NCBI RefSeq assembly: GCF_004005815.1
Contig: NZ_SACK01000002.1
Location: forward strand, 958,389 to 1,022,388
Reading direction: 5' to 3'
Length of the DNA: 64,000 nt
DNA from: Mucilaginibacter limnophilus
GTDB lineage: Bacteria > Bacteroidota > Bacteroidia > Sphingobacteriales > Sphingobacteriaceae
This document shows positions 54,570 through 63,945 of the stretch, one piece after another. The position numbers and the translations under genes are program-made. The notes beneath the pieces are model-generated. The model saw only the letters and a program-made list of their open reading frames with translations, made no database searches and was not told the origin of the DNA. Within the stretch, counting starts at the first letter, position 1, and each line of letters begins with the position of its first letter.

Positions 54570-56948
54570 ATGAAAGCATTGATAACCATCATATTTTTAA
54601 GCGTTTTCACCGTTGCCGTACACCCGCAATCTACCGGTTACGCGGTTTCAGGAAAGGTTACCGACAAGCAATCCAGCGCTACCATACCTTATGCGACCAT
54701 CAATATCAAGACCACCGGCGACAAATTCCTCAGCGGTACCATTAGCAATGAAAAGGGTGAGTTTACAAGTAATCCTTTACCTACTGGCAATTATATTGTA
54801 GAATGCCGTATGATGGGTTACAAAACTGTAAGTATGCCTTTTACGATATCTGGTATTAAAAATGCTGTAGGCACGATAGCGCTAGAGGCTGATGCTACCG
54901 CCCTGAACGAAGTCAACATTTCAGGCCAACGACCCAATACCAGCTTGCAGCTTGATAAAAAAGTCTTTGAGCCGGGCAGAGATATGATCACCCAAAACGG
55001 ATCGGTAAATGATATTTTAAACAGTGTCCCCTCAGTAACGGTCAGCCCGGAGGGCGCTATCAGCTTGCGCGGCAACAGCAATGTCATGGTAATGATCAAC
55101 GGTCGCCGGTCAGGGCTGACCCAGGCCAACGCCTTAGACCAATTGCAGGCGGAACAGATCGAACGTGTCGAGGTGATCACCAACCCATCGGCAAGGTATG
55201 ATGCCGCAGGTTCGGCGGGTATCATCAATATTGTACTCAAAAAGAGTAAAAAAGCCAGCTTTAATGGGCAGGTGCGGGTAATGGCCGGTTCGCCCAACGA
55301 TACCCGTATTACGCCGAGCATCAATTACAAATCAGGCAAGTTAAATATTTTTTCAACTTTTGGCTTGCGTAAATCGGACTATGTTGGCCGTTACACTACC
55401 GTACAGGCTGCAAATATTCCGGGCGGTAAAAGTTTTCTGAACCAACTACAAAATGAGAACCGCCGCGACGATGGCAAACTGCTCTACGGTGGCGTAGATT
55501 ATTCCATCGACGATAAGAACACCATCACCGCCGCCTACCTGCTCAATGTAACGCGTGATCATGACAAAACCCGCCTGATCTACGATTATAACAGCCAGCA
55601 ACCTGACAGTACGCTGTTACGTCATGGAGAATCCTGGGAGAACCGGGATTATAACCAGTTTGAGTTCAACTATACTCAGCTATTTACTAACCCGAAGAAA
55701 AAGTTCACTATTGACATGCAATACGATTTTTGGAACAGTGATAAAGACTGGCAGCTGTCAACCGCCCGTACTTTCCCTGCTTATGAGAATCTGGCAGGCA
55801 TCCGTAGCAATTCGGCAGGGTCAAGCAAAGATCTGGTGTTACAGTCAGACTGGGTGCAACCAGTAGGTGATAACTCATTTTTTGAAGCTGGCGTTAAGAT
55901 CGAACGACGGAGCGTGGTGAGTAATTACATCGCCGAAGTTCAGAAGAGTGATGACTGGGCAATTTATAAGGGCATTGATAATCAGCTGGAATACAAGGAA
56001 CGAATAAGCGGCGCATACGCGCAATTGCGGTCGAAAGTAAACAGGTTCTCTTACCAATTGGGTTTGCGTACCGAGTTCACCCGCATTGACATTGGCGATG
56101 ATAATCACAGCTATGCCGATAAGAAACGCTACGACCGCTTGTTCCCAACCGTTCACCTGGGTTACAAACTGGATACGGCGGGCACGGCGAACCTTCAATT
56201 AAGCTACAGTAAACGCATCAACCGCCCATCGTTATGGTTGATTTATCCTTTTAATGAGGTTACCGATCTGAACGCGCAATATATGGGCAACCCGGCACTT
56301 AACCCATCGTACAGTGATGTTTTTGAGTTGGGCTTTTTGAAGAACACTTCTGCATTTACTTTTAATCCATCGGTATATTTTCAACAAGCTAGGTCACCCA
56401 TCATCGATTATGTGTATCGTGATGCTAATGAAATATTTATTACCACACCAGTAAATATTTCCGGTGAAACACGTTACGGCTTAGAGCTATCAGCAACCTG
56501 GACCCTGCTGAAATCATTCCAGATCAATGCCGAAGCAAACCTATGGTGCTTTAGGCAAATCGGCCTATATAACGACACAGATTTCAATTTCTCCGGTCGA
56601 ACGACGACAGCACGATTAAGCATACTGTTAAAGCTGCCTGGAAAATGGAGTTTGCAAGGACGTTATAATTTCAATAGCGCGCAAAGCAATGCCCAAAGCC
56701 GGCGGCAAGGCATGCATTTCGCTGATCTCGGACTGAGCAAAAGCTTGCTTGCGGATAAGCTCAATATCGTGGCCGATGTGACGAATGTCTTTAACTCACG
56801 ACAGTTCATTACCCGCACCAGTGGACCGGGCTATGTGATCACACAAACGGTTAATCCCAATGCGGCGCGTTACCGCGTCAGCCTGGTGTACAAACTGAAC
56901 ATGAAGGACAATACCGTTCGTCAGGCTAAAAGTGGTAACCGCGATTAA
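54570..56948 (+). CDS. Outer-membrane beta-barrel protein of the TonB-receptor family
   Basis: 792 aa from MKALITIIFLSVF; the earlier ATG at 54549 adds seven residues before the signal peptide. Order: signal (~1-20), carboxypeptidase-regulatory-like domain (~25-105, SGKVTDKQSSATIPYATINI), plug-like domain (~125-215, NDILNSVPSVTVSPEGAISL, GSAGIINIVLKKSKK), then a ~570-residue beta-barrel of the OMP_b-brl_3 type (IPSLNPxY-like LNPSYSDVFELGFLK). It has no obvious SusD partner. Substrate unknown; the divergent two-component pair may regulate it. Confidence 0.9.
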   Translation: MKALITIIFLSVFTVAVHPQSTGYAVSGKVTDKQSSATIPYATINIKTTGDKFLSGTISNEKGEFTSNPLPTGNYIVECRMMGYKTVSMPFTISGIKNAVGTIALEADATALNEVNISGQRPNTSLQLDKKVFEPGRDMITQNGSVNDILNSVPSVTVSPEGAISLRGNSNVMVMINGRRSGLTQANALDQLQAEQIERVEVITNPSARYDAAGSAGIINIVLKKSKKASFNGQVRVMAGSPNDTRITPSINYKSGKLNIFSTFGLRKSDYVGRYTTVQAANIPGGKSFLNQLQNENRRDDGKLLYGGVDYSIDDKNTITAAYLLNVTRDHDKTRLIYDYNSQQPDSTLLRHGESWENRDYNQFEFNYTQLFTNPKKKFTIDMQYDFWNSDKDWQLSTARTFPAYENLAGIRSNSAGSSKDLVLQSDWVQPVGDNSFFEAGVKIERRSVVSNYIAEVQKSDDWAIYKGIDNQLEYKERISGAYAQLRSKVNRFSYQLGLRTEFTRIDIGDDNHSYADKKRYDRLFPTVHLGYKLDTAGTANLQLSYSKRINRPSLWLIYPFNEVTDLNAQYMGNPALNPSYSDVFELGFLKNTSAFTFNPSVYFQQARSPIIDYVYRDANEIFITTPVNISGETRYGLELSATWTLLKSFQINAEANLWCFRQIGLYNDTDFNFSGRTTTARLSILLKLPGKWSLQGRYNFNSAQSNAQSRRQGMHFADLGLSKSLLADKLNIVADVTNVFNSRQFITRTSGPGYVITQTVNPNAARYRVSLVYKLNMKDNTVRQAKSGNRD

Positions 56949-57072
56949 TGCAAAGCGTCCCATAGTACCGCTGCACAAAAACAGGGTCATATTACCGTAC
57001 AACCCAAATTACCGACACTGGAAGGTATTATTAAAGTACTAAAATGTTTAAGTCTGAAAAATAAAACCATGA

Positions 57073-57288
57073 GTGAGGAACAATGGACATTTTTTCGCTT
57101 TGTTATTGGGCTTAAACATCCGGGATTACGATTGGAAGAACCTGCACGAATATGTTTCGGCGAAGGATCCGATTTACCGTGAAGAACATACGATGGCTAT
57201 TTATGCGATTGCAGACGGAAAGAAAACCGTGCGGTTTTGCTGCCGGGGAATCTCCAACATGGTCTGGGGTATCTACCTGTCTGTGTAA
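57073..57288 (+). CDS. Small hypothetical protein, possibly damaged at its start
   Basis: 71 aa from GTG. The C-terminal ~55 residues look like a real protein (LNIRDYDWKNLHEYVSAKD, MAIYAIADGKKTVRFCC, NMVWGIYLSV). An ATG four bases earlier (57069) opens MSEEQWTFFRFVIGLKH in another frame, which also looks natural, so the true gene may be one frameshifted ORF. No family recognised. Nothing else was seen in 56949-57474. Confidence 0.4.
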   Translation: MRNNGHFFALLLGLNIRDYDWKNLHEYVSAKDPIYREEHTMAIYAIADGKKTVRFCCRGISNMVWGIYLSV

Positions 57289-57474
57289 AAATCGTTTGCA
57301 AATAGTTAACTTTTCGCTTAATAGCAGACATCCAAGCAAATCACCAGATCAGTTATGTATTCAAAACAACCAGCGCGAGCACTATCTCCATCGTCATCTG
57401 GAAACCGACCATAAGGAAGCGCTTATTGCGGAAGTCCGCGAACAGGTAACAAACCGCAGTTATCGCGCGCAAAA

Positions 57475-58647
57475 TTAAAGCGTTACAAGTTGTTGCATAA
57501 GGTTAACGAGCGGGATGGCGGTAACACCGTCCTGGAGAGCAAACTGATCATGTCCACCATAGACCACGAACTTTTTATCTGCCTTAACGTCTTCACACCC
57601 CTGATAAAAGCCTTTGGAAAGTACCGGGACGGTACTGCGTTTGATTTCAATAGCCCATGTCTCCCGTCCTGAAAATTCGAGAATCAGGTCGATTTCATGA
57701 CCACTGCTGCTTCGGTAATAGTATGCCTTGGCGTTATTCGGTGCTACTGATATTATATTTTCGATAACAAAACCTTCCCAACTACCCCCAGAAACTGGAT
57801 GTCCCAGCAGATCATTATATCTTTCGATATTTAATAAGGCATGGGTTATTCCGCTATCCCGAACATAAACCTTCGGACTTTTAACCAAACGTTTGCCGAT
57901 ATTTGCTGTCCAGGGCTGTAAGCGTCTCACGAGTAACAGATCAACCATGAGGTCTAAGTACCTGCTTACAGTAACGGAACTCACCTCAAGGCTTTTTGCC
58001 AGCATAGAAGCATTGAAGATACCGCCTTGAATATGAGCAAGCATTGTCCAGAACCGTTCCAGTGTTTCAGCCGGTATCCGCGGACCTAACAGTGGTATGT
58101 CACGCTCCAAGTAAGTTCGGATAAAATCATTTCGCCAAATCAAGCTATCTTCATCGCTTGCGGCCAATAAACTTTCCGGAAATCCTCCCCGCAGCCATAA
58201 CTGATTGAGTTTGTCGGCTGATAGTGCACCGAACTCTAAAGCATCAATACCGCATAATTCGAGATAACTGATGCGCCCTGCCAGTGATTCTCCTGATTGT
58301 TGCAACAAATCCATAGATGCCGAACCCAGGAACAAAAACTGTCCGTATTTGTGGCCGCGTCGGCGCTCCTCATCGATAATTCCCCGCAATTCCTGAAATA
58401 TATCCGGTAGCCGCTGCACCTCGTCCAAGATGATCAGCTTGTCTCGGTTTTCTGTATGAAAAGCTTCAATGTCCTGAATTCTTTGCAGATCGCGCTTACG
58501 CTCTAAGTCAAGGTAAACACTTTTATTAGCTTTCTCTATATCCCTTGCAAGTGTTGTTTTGCCCACCTGACGCGGACCCATCAGCGCTACTGAAGCGCTT
58601 CTTTTTAAAGTCTTTTCAAGTTCAATCGTTATTCTTCGCTTAATCAT
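57475..58647 (-). CDS. AAA ATPase with DUF4143 C-terminal domain, copy 2
   Basis: 390 aa, and by eye identical at the nucleotide level to 21818-22990. It has the same Walker A (GPRQVGKTT), Walker B (LIILDEVQ) and PD-(D/E)xK-like C-terminus (GHEIDLILE; AIEIK). Outside the coding frame the two loci differ in roughly a quarter of positions, except for a shared 37-bp block. Its neighbour to the right is a broken phosphoribosyltransferase, then the intact WD40-caspase. A palindrome at its start resembles that of copy 1. Confidence 0.9.
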   Translation of the reverse strand: MIKRRITIELEKTLKRSASVALMGPRQVGKTTLARDIEKANKSVYLDLERKRDLQRIQDIEAFHTENRDKLIILDEVQRLPDIFQELRGIIDEERRRGHKYGQFLFLGSASMDLLQQSGESLAGRISYLELCGIDALEFGALSADKLNQLWLRGGFPESLLAASDEDSLIWRNDFIRTYLERDIPLLGPRIPAETLERFWTMLAHIQGGIFNASMLAKSLEVSSVTVSRYLDLMVDLLLVRRLQPWTANIGKRLVKSPKVYVRDSGITHALLNIERYNDLLGHPVSGGSWEGFVIENIISVAPNNAKAYYYRSSSGHEIDLILEFSGRETWAIEIKRSTVPVLSKGFYQGCEDVKADKKFVVYGGHDQFALQDGVTAIPLVNLMQQLVTL

Positions 58648-58690
58648 TTATGCGAATTTAACATTAAATGTTGAATTTGCATAAATGATT
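58642..58690 (-). promoter_or_regulatory. Palindrome overlapping the ATPase start (copy 2)
   Basis: Arms 58642-58665 and 58667-58690 (24 bp, 22 matches; both differences would pair as G-U in RNA) surround a central A and include the start codon. Compared with copy 1, TAC/GTA became TGC/GCA, a paired change that keeps the symmetry. The -7-like TAAATTTG of copy 1 is TAAATTCG here, so this promoter may be weaker. Confidence 0.65.
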
Positions 58691-58757
58691 CCTTTCACGG
58701 CCATTGCTGATCATAAGCCTGAAGCTGAAGCTTTAAGAAGCTCTCTTATACATTTGG

Positions 58758-58794
58758 CATTTGCTAATAACTCAGGTACGTTTGTAGCAACCTA
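58758..58794. repeat. 37-bp identical block shared with 23111-23147
   Basis: Second copy of the block that begins CATTTGCTAATAACTCAGG, at the same distance from the ATPase start as in copy 1. It marks the homologous flank of the duplicated locus. Confidence 0.6.
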
Positions 58795-58871
58795 GTCACT
58801 ATGTCACTTCTCCATCGAAAACTGGGGTTAACTCACGAAATTCTGGTTGACTTTTACCACCTGCATTATAT

Positions 58872-59264
58872 ATGTCTAAGAACGAGCGACCTGATGAAGA
58901 GCAAAAATTAGTACTGCGCTTTAAGAGAAATGATGAAAAAGCGGTTCAAAAGCTTATCATTCAAACAATGCAGGGATTCGAAAGGCTTGATCTAGATAAC
59001 ACAGTTATAATTGTCAGGACACTAGGGGCCACATAAAGATTTGTAGTAAGGAGTAATCGTACAGCTATGGACAGGTTGGGTAATATAATTTCGGATTTCT
59101 ACACATGCAACTACTCACCATGGATTGTATATAAAAAGCGTAATACAACGCCATTAAAAGCGTTATCTCGTCTTGAACGGAAACAAGCGTTAACGAATGT
59201 TTACGACGTAAAGAATCAATTGAATTTAAACGAAAGTAGAATATTGATAATTGAGATATTGTAA
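58872..59264 (+). pseudogene. Phosphoribosyltransferase-like gene with in-frame stop, truncated
   Basis: One reading frame runs from MSKNERPDEEQKLVLRF through LDLDNTVIIVRTLGAT to a TAA at 59034-59036, then continues in the same frame: RFVVRSNRTAMDRLGNIIS, FYTCNYSPWIVYKKRN, ALSRLERKQALTNVYDV, and ESRILIIEIL with a stop. The final text is the strand leading into the PRPP-binding loop (normally LIIDDIxTTG), which is lost exactly where the caspase 3' end begins. So a nonsense change plus truncation. ComF-like or related PRTase by motif. Confidence 0.6.
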
Positions 59265-59280
59265 CCACAGGTGCGACAGA

Positions 59281-62200
59281 TTACCATACCATCCAATCGA
59301 CCGCATTGTTTTCACTTCGCGCTGTTGGCACCTGCAGCCCTCGGGTCAATTCAGTTACGCGCTGGATGATAAACTGCTGCATGTCGGAAAGACGTGCTTG
59401 CGGGTGTTTGTGCATAAAATCAAGAATACTGTAGGTAAAAACGCCGTTAGCCAACTCATCCTTTTCAAGGGCGAACTGAGCTGCCCCGGCGGCAGAGATG
59501 ACAGTTGCCCCTGTATTACGCCCGACGTTGTTAAATAATTCACCCATAAGCTCAAAGCTATTCTTTATACCAACAGTGGTTCGTCGCGCTACAACTTTAC
59601 CGAACCCTTTTTTACTGGTATTGATGGCTGCGGAATCTTCCGAAGGTTGATAACGTCTAATTTCTTCCTTGTCAATTTCTCCGCTGTGACAGGCGTCGAT
59701 TAGCATTAGTTTTTTACGAGCGGGGATACTGTCTAACAAGTTTTCCAGCATGTCATAAGATAGCCCACCATTTTCAGGCTTTGCGAAATTGACCTCGTAA
59801 GTAGACAGATAATAGTCAAGGTCTGCGCTAAGCAGGCCATGGCCCGAATAGGCAATGATTACTTTGTCATTTACATTTGTTCTAAGCAATACTTTTTTTA
59901 ACGCAATAACTTTTTCAAACACGACGTCCTTATCAAAAAGTGTGTATGCCTCTATTTGGTTCCCGTATTTCTGCTTCAAAGCACTTGCAAGGTCTTTTAT
60001 GTCTTTGACACTCCAATTAAGGTTACGAGTAGTATCGGAGAAATGGTCTATGCCTATACCGATAAAAAACAATCGCTCTGGTGCCGGCTTTTCAGGCTCG
60101 TATCGGACCATAATAGGTATGCGAAAACTTTCCATTCCGTTACTGTTAATAACAGATGTCTCTATGCGATTGTCACCTTGCGATAAGGTGACTGTTATTA
60201 ACTTTACAATATTTTGTAGCCGCCGCTCTTTGAATTTGATACCCCGTAAACCGTATAAGGGTGTTCCATTGATCCAAACATTGAAACGGTCAAGAGGATA
60301 TAGATCATCATGTGCTTTGATGGTAAGCCTGAGTTGCGGGCGGTGCTGAACATAATTAAGGTGATCGCGCTCTTTAAAGTCTGCTTCTGGCATATTATAA
60401 CCTGACCTGAACTGCAGGGTGTCGATGCCGAGTTTCCGTATACGCTTTTCGTATGCTCTACGGTATGCCCGAATAAGCGTGGTGTCAGAACTACCCGCAG
60501 CTTGCAATACTTTATCGGGCCGGTTATAACGAATATCGAGCTGATCAAAACCGAAATGTTTGCCGGCGCTATTAAAAGATAACAGCTTAGTGATCGACTT
60601 GCTACCCGCGTAGTAATTATCCGGAGTAAGTAACAAAAGCTGGCCTTTCTTATTCTGAAGTATTTGATATTGCTTTTGAAAATCAAATGAGTCAGCATCG
60701 TTCCTCTTCCAAATAATAATTGAGCCTTCTGAACCTAAGCTAGCTATGTGTTTCCCGGAATGCGAAAACACCTTGTCAAGAATGAACGAAGAATGTCCGT
60801 AGAGCTTATAGGCATGAAATCCCGGGTCTTTAATTTTCCAAAGCTTCATATCGCCTGCGCCACCGCTGATGAGCACCTGAAGGTGGGCTGTATCAGGAGA
60901 GAACACGAAGCTGGTCCCGTTGCCATACATTTCTACGCCGTTTAGTTGGAAATATTTCTTTTTAGGAAGATCAGCTATACCATATGCCTGACCTTGTGTG
61001 TACTCAAGCAAAACATATTGGTTGTTTGGCGAAAATGCTATACATTCCATGTTATGATCATACCATTCCTCCTTCCAGTGTTTTAGATCAAACATGACGT
61101 ACCGGTTATCCCCATATGTATTGTATAGGAAAACAGAATCCCTTCCTGAAGAGAAGGCCCAATCTTGAAATACAGTTTTGGTATAGGCGCTATCTGCTGT
61201 GAAACTATCTAGATTTATCAAGACAAAATTCTTTCCTGAAAGTACTGCCAGTTTGTTAGAAGCATCAAGAAAACGTATCCGCTCGTTAGATAATTTTGGT
61301 ATCGTGCAGGATGTGTATACCTTTTTTTGTCTTTTAAGATCAGTAATTACCAGCCGTCCTTCCGATATATCGGCTGCGAACCTGCCATCTTCCGAGATAT
61401 CCATTTTTAGTCCTTGCTTCAGGTACTCAGCTCTTATCATATCCGAATATTCTGATTTATAGACCTGTGAGAGCTGTCCTGTGAAAAGGTCCATGCGATT
61501 GATGATACCGTTAGATGTGATGATATAAAGGCAGCTATCATTTTTACTGAATTTTAAACTCTGGTTGTAATTCAATAAATAATTAAGTTCCGTGCCCTCT
61601 GTAAGGGTGCCGGTGATTCGTAAGGACTGAAGTTGACCATCATCGCCGCCGGAGGTAAAGGTGTCGGTCTTTTCAGAATAGCTAACGACGTCAGGATAAG
61701 CAGCATTGTGATACTTGAATTTTTCAGTTGTTCCTGTTGAAACTTTGTAGGTGTACAGGTTATAGCCGTTAGTCATTACTACCTTACTGTCATGATCAGT
61801 GAAACCGGCATATGTCCATTCGCTCAGGAAAATACCCTGGGTGGTGTCGGCATTGAAGAGCTTTAATTTTTTCCCGCTTTTAACATCCCAAAGAATAACC
61901 TCTTCGCTGCTGCATGACAAAAGTTTCTTTCTATCAGCGGAAATTTTGACGGACATGACCGCTTTGGTATGTGCCTGCAGGCTATCAACAGGTCGGTGGT
62001 TACTGATGTCCCATTTTTTTATTTGATTTTCTACAGCTGATCGCTTGTTAAAAAGCAACCGGGGACCGCCTGCCGTAAAAACTACATTAAGGTTCAAAAC
62101 GCAGATATCCTCAATTGGATAATGTTGTTTGCCTACTGTATCTGTTACTTTTCCGGTGTTTTTATCCCAAATGATCAGCGATGCTTGAGGATCGTAAACG

Positions 62201-62640
62201 GCTGAAATATAACGACCGTTCGGCAGCTCCCTGATACAGCTGATAACGGCATTTGCAGGACGACATACTGATGTTTGGCGCCCTGTAGTGATGTCTATAA
62301 TTTTTACTAGGTGATTGCCATTATACTCATCATTCATAATGGCGGCAATAATGTATTTTTCGTCATTACTGATACAGATCGCGCTGATTTGCCCTGCGAT
62401 ATCGTGCTGGCTTTTTGCTTCGATGGTACGGATAAGGTCTAATGTATAACCATTCCATATCTTTATTGTTCCGTCAACAGAAGCGCTGGCAATAATATTG
62501 CCTGACTGAGAGCGCTCTATCCTGGTTATTTTATTAGCATGGGGTAATGGAATGACTAATTCCGGCTGTTGGGCAAAGCTTGTATGTACGAGCAGTAGCT
62601 GTATAAAGATTGGAAATATTTTTAAAACATTATTGTGCAT
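59281..62640 (-). CDS. Exported WD40-repeat caspase-like (metacaspase-type) protease
   Basis: 1119 aa. Signal peptide ~1-23 (ending LVHTSFAQ), so the protease is exported. Residues ~30-690 hold many WD40-like blades (ASASVDGTIKIWNGYTLDLI, CSSEEVILWDVKSGKKLKLF, SLGSEGSIIIWKRND). A beta-sandwich linker (~760-860) precedes the C-terminal caspase domain (~865-1110) with catalytic His934 in AYSGHG and Cys984 in LIDACHSGE. Catalytic residues are intact. Most bacterial caspase-like proteins in defence systems are cytosolic; this one has an export signal. Its last 43 codons recur as a relic at 23368-23497. Confidence 0.9.
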   Translation of the reverse strand: MHNNVLKIFPIFIQLLLVHTSFAQQPELVIPLPHANKITRIERSQSGNIIASASVDGTIKIWNGYTLDLIRTIEAKSQHDIAGQISAICISNDEKYIIAAIMNDEYNGNHLVKIIDITTGRQTSVCRPANAVISCIRELPNGRYISAVYDPQASLIIWDKNTGKVTDTVGKQHYPIEDICVLNLNVVFTAGGPRLLFNKRSAVENQIKKWDISNHRPVDSLQAHTKAVMSVKISADRKKLLSCSSEEVILWDVKSGKKLKLFNADTTQGIFLSEWTYAGFTDHDSKVVMTNGYNLYTYKVSTGTTEKFKYHNAAYPDVVSYSEKTDTFTSGGDDGQLQSLRITGTLTEGTELNYLLNYNQSLKFSKNDSCLYIITSNGIINRMDLFTGQLSQVYKSEYSDMIRAEYLKQGLKMDISEDGRFAADISEGRLVITDLKRQKKVYTSCTIPKLSNERIRFLDASNKLAVLSGKNFVLINLDSFTADSAYTKTVFQDWAFSSGRDSVFLYNTYGDNRYVMFDLKHWKEEWYDHNMECIAFSPNNQYVLLEYTQGQAYGIADLPKKKYFQLNGVEMYGNGTSFVFSPDTAHLQVLISGGAGDMKLWKIKDPGFHAYKLYGHSSFILDKVFSHSGKHIASLGSEGSIIIWKRNDADSFDFQKQYQILQNKKGQLLLLTPDNYYAGSKSITKLLSFNSAGKHFGFDQLDIRYNRPDKVLQAAGSSDTTLIRAYRRAYEKRIRKLGIDTLQFRSGYNMPEADFKERDHLNYVQHRPQLRLTIKAHDDLYPLDRFNVWINGTPLYGLRGIKFKERRLQNIVKLITVTLSQGDNRIETSVINSNGMESFRIPIMVRYEPEKPAPERLFFIGIGIDHFSDTTRNLNWSVKDIKDLASALKQKYGNQIEAYTLFDKDVVFEKVIALKKVLLRTNVNDKVIIAYSGHGLLSADLDYYLSTYEVNFAKPENGGLSYDMLENLLDSIPARKKLMLIDACHSGEIDKEEIRRYQPSEDSAAINTSKKGFGKVVARRTTVGIKNSFELMGELFNNVGRNTGATVISAAGAAQFALEKDELANGVFTYSILDFMHKHPQARLSDMQQFIIQRVTELTRGLQVPTARSENNAVDWMVW

Positions 62641-62681
62641 AAGTGACTGATTGTTTTTGGGTTAAGTTACCGTTTTGTTTG

Positions 62682-62870
62682 CTAATAAGCAAAAGGTGGA
62701 AAAGATGGTAATATCGGCGCAATAGTCTGCGAGAGGGTGAATATTGTTAATGCCAGATATGACTCACTAACTCGCAACTTGGTAACGTGCAAATGACGAG
62801 AATTGGCTTCCAATCCCCGTTTTCTTATTGTGTCTTCAAATTCCGAGCAATTTAGACGTAGTGTGGGCAT
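62682..62870 (-). CDS. Short ORF with good ribosome-binding site, doubtful
   Basis: 62 aa starting MPTLRLNCSEFEDTIRKRG. The ATG is preceded by GAGGAGAT at a good distance, unlike most genes here. The C-terminal part (TIFTLSQTIAPILPSFPP) has no clear fold. It may be the start of a truncated gene. The rest of 62641-63137 shows no other gene. Confidence 0.3.
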   Translation of the reverse strand: MPTLRLNCSEFEDTIRKRGLEANSRHLHVTKLRVSESYLALTIFTLSQTIAPILPSFPPFAY

Positions 62871-63137
62871 ATCGATCTCCTCATATTTGTTAAAAAGCTA
62901 GGACCTAAGTGGAAGCATAACAGTGAATAATCAAGTACAATTCCACCGGTTATTACTTACTATTAGCCGCTTTGATCTGTGAGTTTGAACGGCAATGGAA
63001 TCCTGCTAAATCATATTTGCCAAATTAGGCGCATTGGTACCATCACTGATTTTTCCGTGATATCGTTTGCTCCTCGATATGCTGCAGCATACGGTATGAG
63101 CCAAGATCGTGTTTATCTTTTCATATGCCGGCGTTTT

Positions 63138-63365
63138 TCAGCTAAATTTGAATGCCCATTCCCAAGCGGCGGTTTTCCAGTTTTTTAGCTTGCTGCCATG
63201 TTTATTTTGCCAACGCCGCTGTTTAAAATGCTCAAAAAAATTTTCAGCTATGGAATCATCAAGACCCTTTTCCATAAAATAGATATAGACATGTTCCTTA
63301 TATGGCGGGACAGCCGTACCAGATCCTGTCGATTTATTTGCGTCTTTGCACTTTGTTCTCTTCAA
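63138..63365 (-). CDS. Small protein downstream of the excisionase-like gene
   Basis: 75 aa from TTG 63365; ATGs at 63392 and further upstream would overlap the neighbour more. The text VYIYFMEKGLDDSIAENFFE, QRRWQNKHGSKLKNWKTAAW ends in the FFxHxxxxxWxxxxGxxxxNWKxAxxxW pattern found at the C-terminus of phage and mobile-element replication or DnaD-like proteins. It overlaps the HTH gene by ~30 bp, as in integrative-element operons. Confidence 0.65.
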   Translation of the reverse strand: MKRTKCKDANKSTGSGTAVPPYKEHVYIYFMEKGLDDSIAENFFEHFKQRRWQNKHGSKLKNWKTAAWEWAFKFS

Positions 63366-63633
63366 ACAGCTTGATGAGGTCGTCTTTGTCATAATAAATA
63401 TTTCCGCCGATTTTGGTGAATGACAACAATCCACTGTCGCGAATGACCTGCAATTTGCCTGGCGAAACGCCGATCAGCTTGCGCGCTTCAGCGGCCTTAA
63501 CCCAACGTTTGACCGGTGGGCCTTTGGCGAACGCGAGCATGTCCTTTATTGCTGCCAGGATGTCCGCTCTGAAATTATCCATGTCATCCAGCGTTACCAG
63601 CTGAAGTTTTCGTTTATCTTTTGTTTCATTCAT
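63334..63633 (-). CDS. Excisionase/AlpA-like HTH protein
   Basis: 99 aa. A helical N-terminus (NFRADILAAIKDMLAFAKG) precedes a MerR/HTH_17-type domain: VKAAEARKLIGVSPGKLQVI, RDSGLLSFTKIGGNIYYDKD, with the wing YYDKDDLIKLFEEN. Such proteins accompany integrases and mobilisation genes in Bacteroidota integrative elements and act as excisionases or regulators. It supports the idea that this end of the window belongs to a mobile element. Confidence 0.85.
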   Translation of the reverse strand: MNETKDKRKLQLVTLDDMDNFRADILAAIKDMLAFAKGPPVKRWVKAAEARKLIGVSPGKLQVIRDSGLLSFTKIGGNIYYDKDDLIKLFEENKVQRRK

Positions 63634-63838
63634 GTCGCTTTATAATTAAATTTTCTGCATTCCTGCGCATAGATTATTGCCGGTAGCAATGATAAGCCAG
63701 GCATAAATCAGACACAAGTGTACAAGGGACTTCTATGATGTGTTCGTTCTTTACGTAAATTTGAAATAAGAACGGGGGGGACTCGAAGTTTCTAAGAACT
63801 CACCTTACGAATGCCGGAGGATGGAGGCAGTGATAAAA

Positions 63839-63875
63839 TAAAAGCCCCTGAGCGCTCGCCGCCTCGGGGCTTTAA
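63839..63875. terminator. Terminator-like hairpin
   Basis: AAAGCCCCTGAG (63841-63852) pairs with CTCGGGGCTTT (63863-63873) around a 10-nt loop; short T and A runs lie outside it. It separates the HTH gene's upstream region from the plus-strand gene at 63946. No other feature was seen in 63634-63838. Confidence 0.6.
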
Positions 63876-63916
63876 CCTAAGTGATATGATTCAAGAAACA
63901 CCCAGGCTTATAAAAA

Positions 63917-63942
63917 TGTCTTCTCTATAAAAAAGGAGGACA
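63917..63942 (+). promoter_or_regulatory. Strong ribosome-binding site able to pair with its own leader
   Basis: AAGGAGGACA (63933-63942) lies 3 bp before ATG 63946. TGTCTTCTCT (63917-63926) can pair with it over 8 consecutive positions (two G-U) with a short A-rich loop, hiding the ribosome-binding site. This would give temperature- or ligand-dependent translation; it is a fold drawn by hand. Confidence 0.4.
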
Positions 63943-63945
63943 TTT

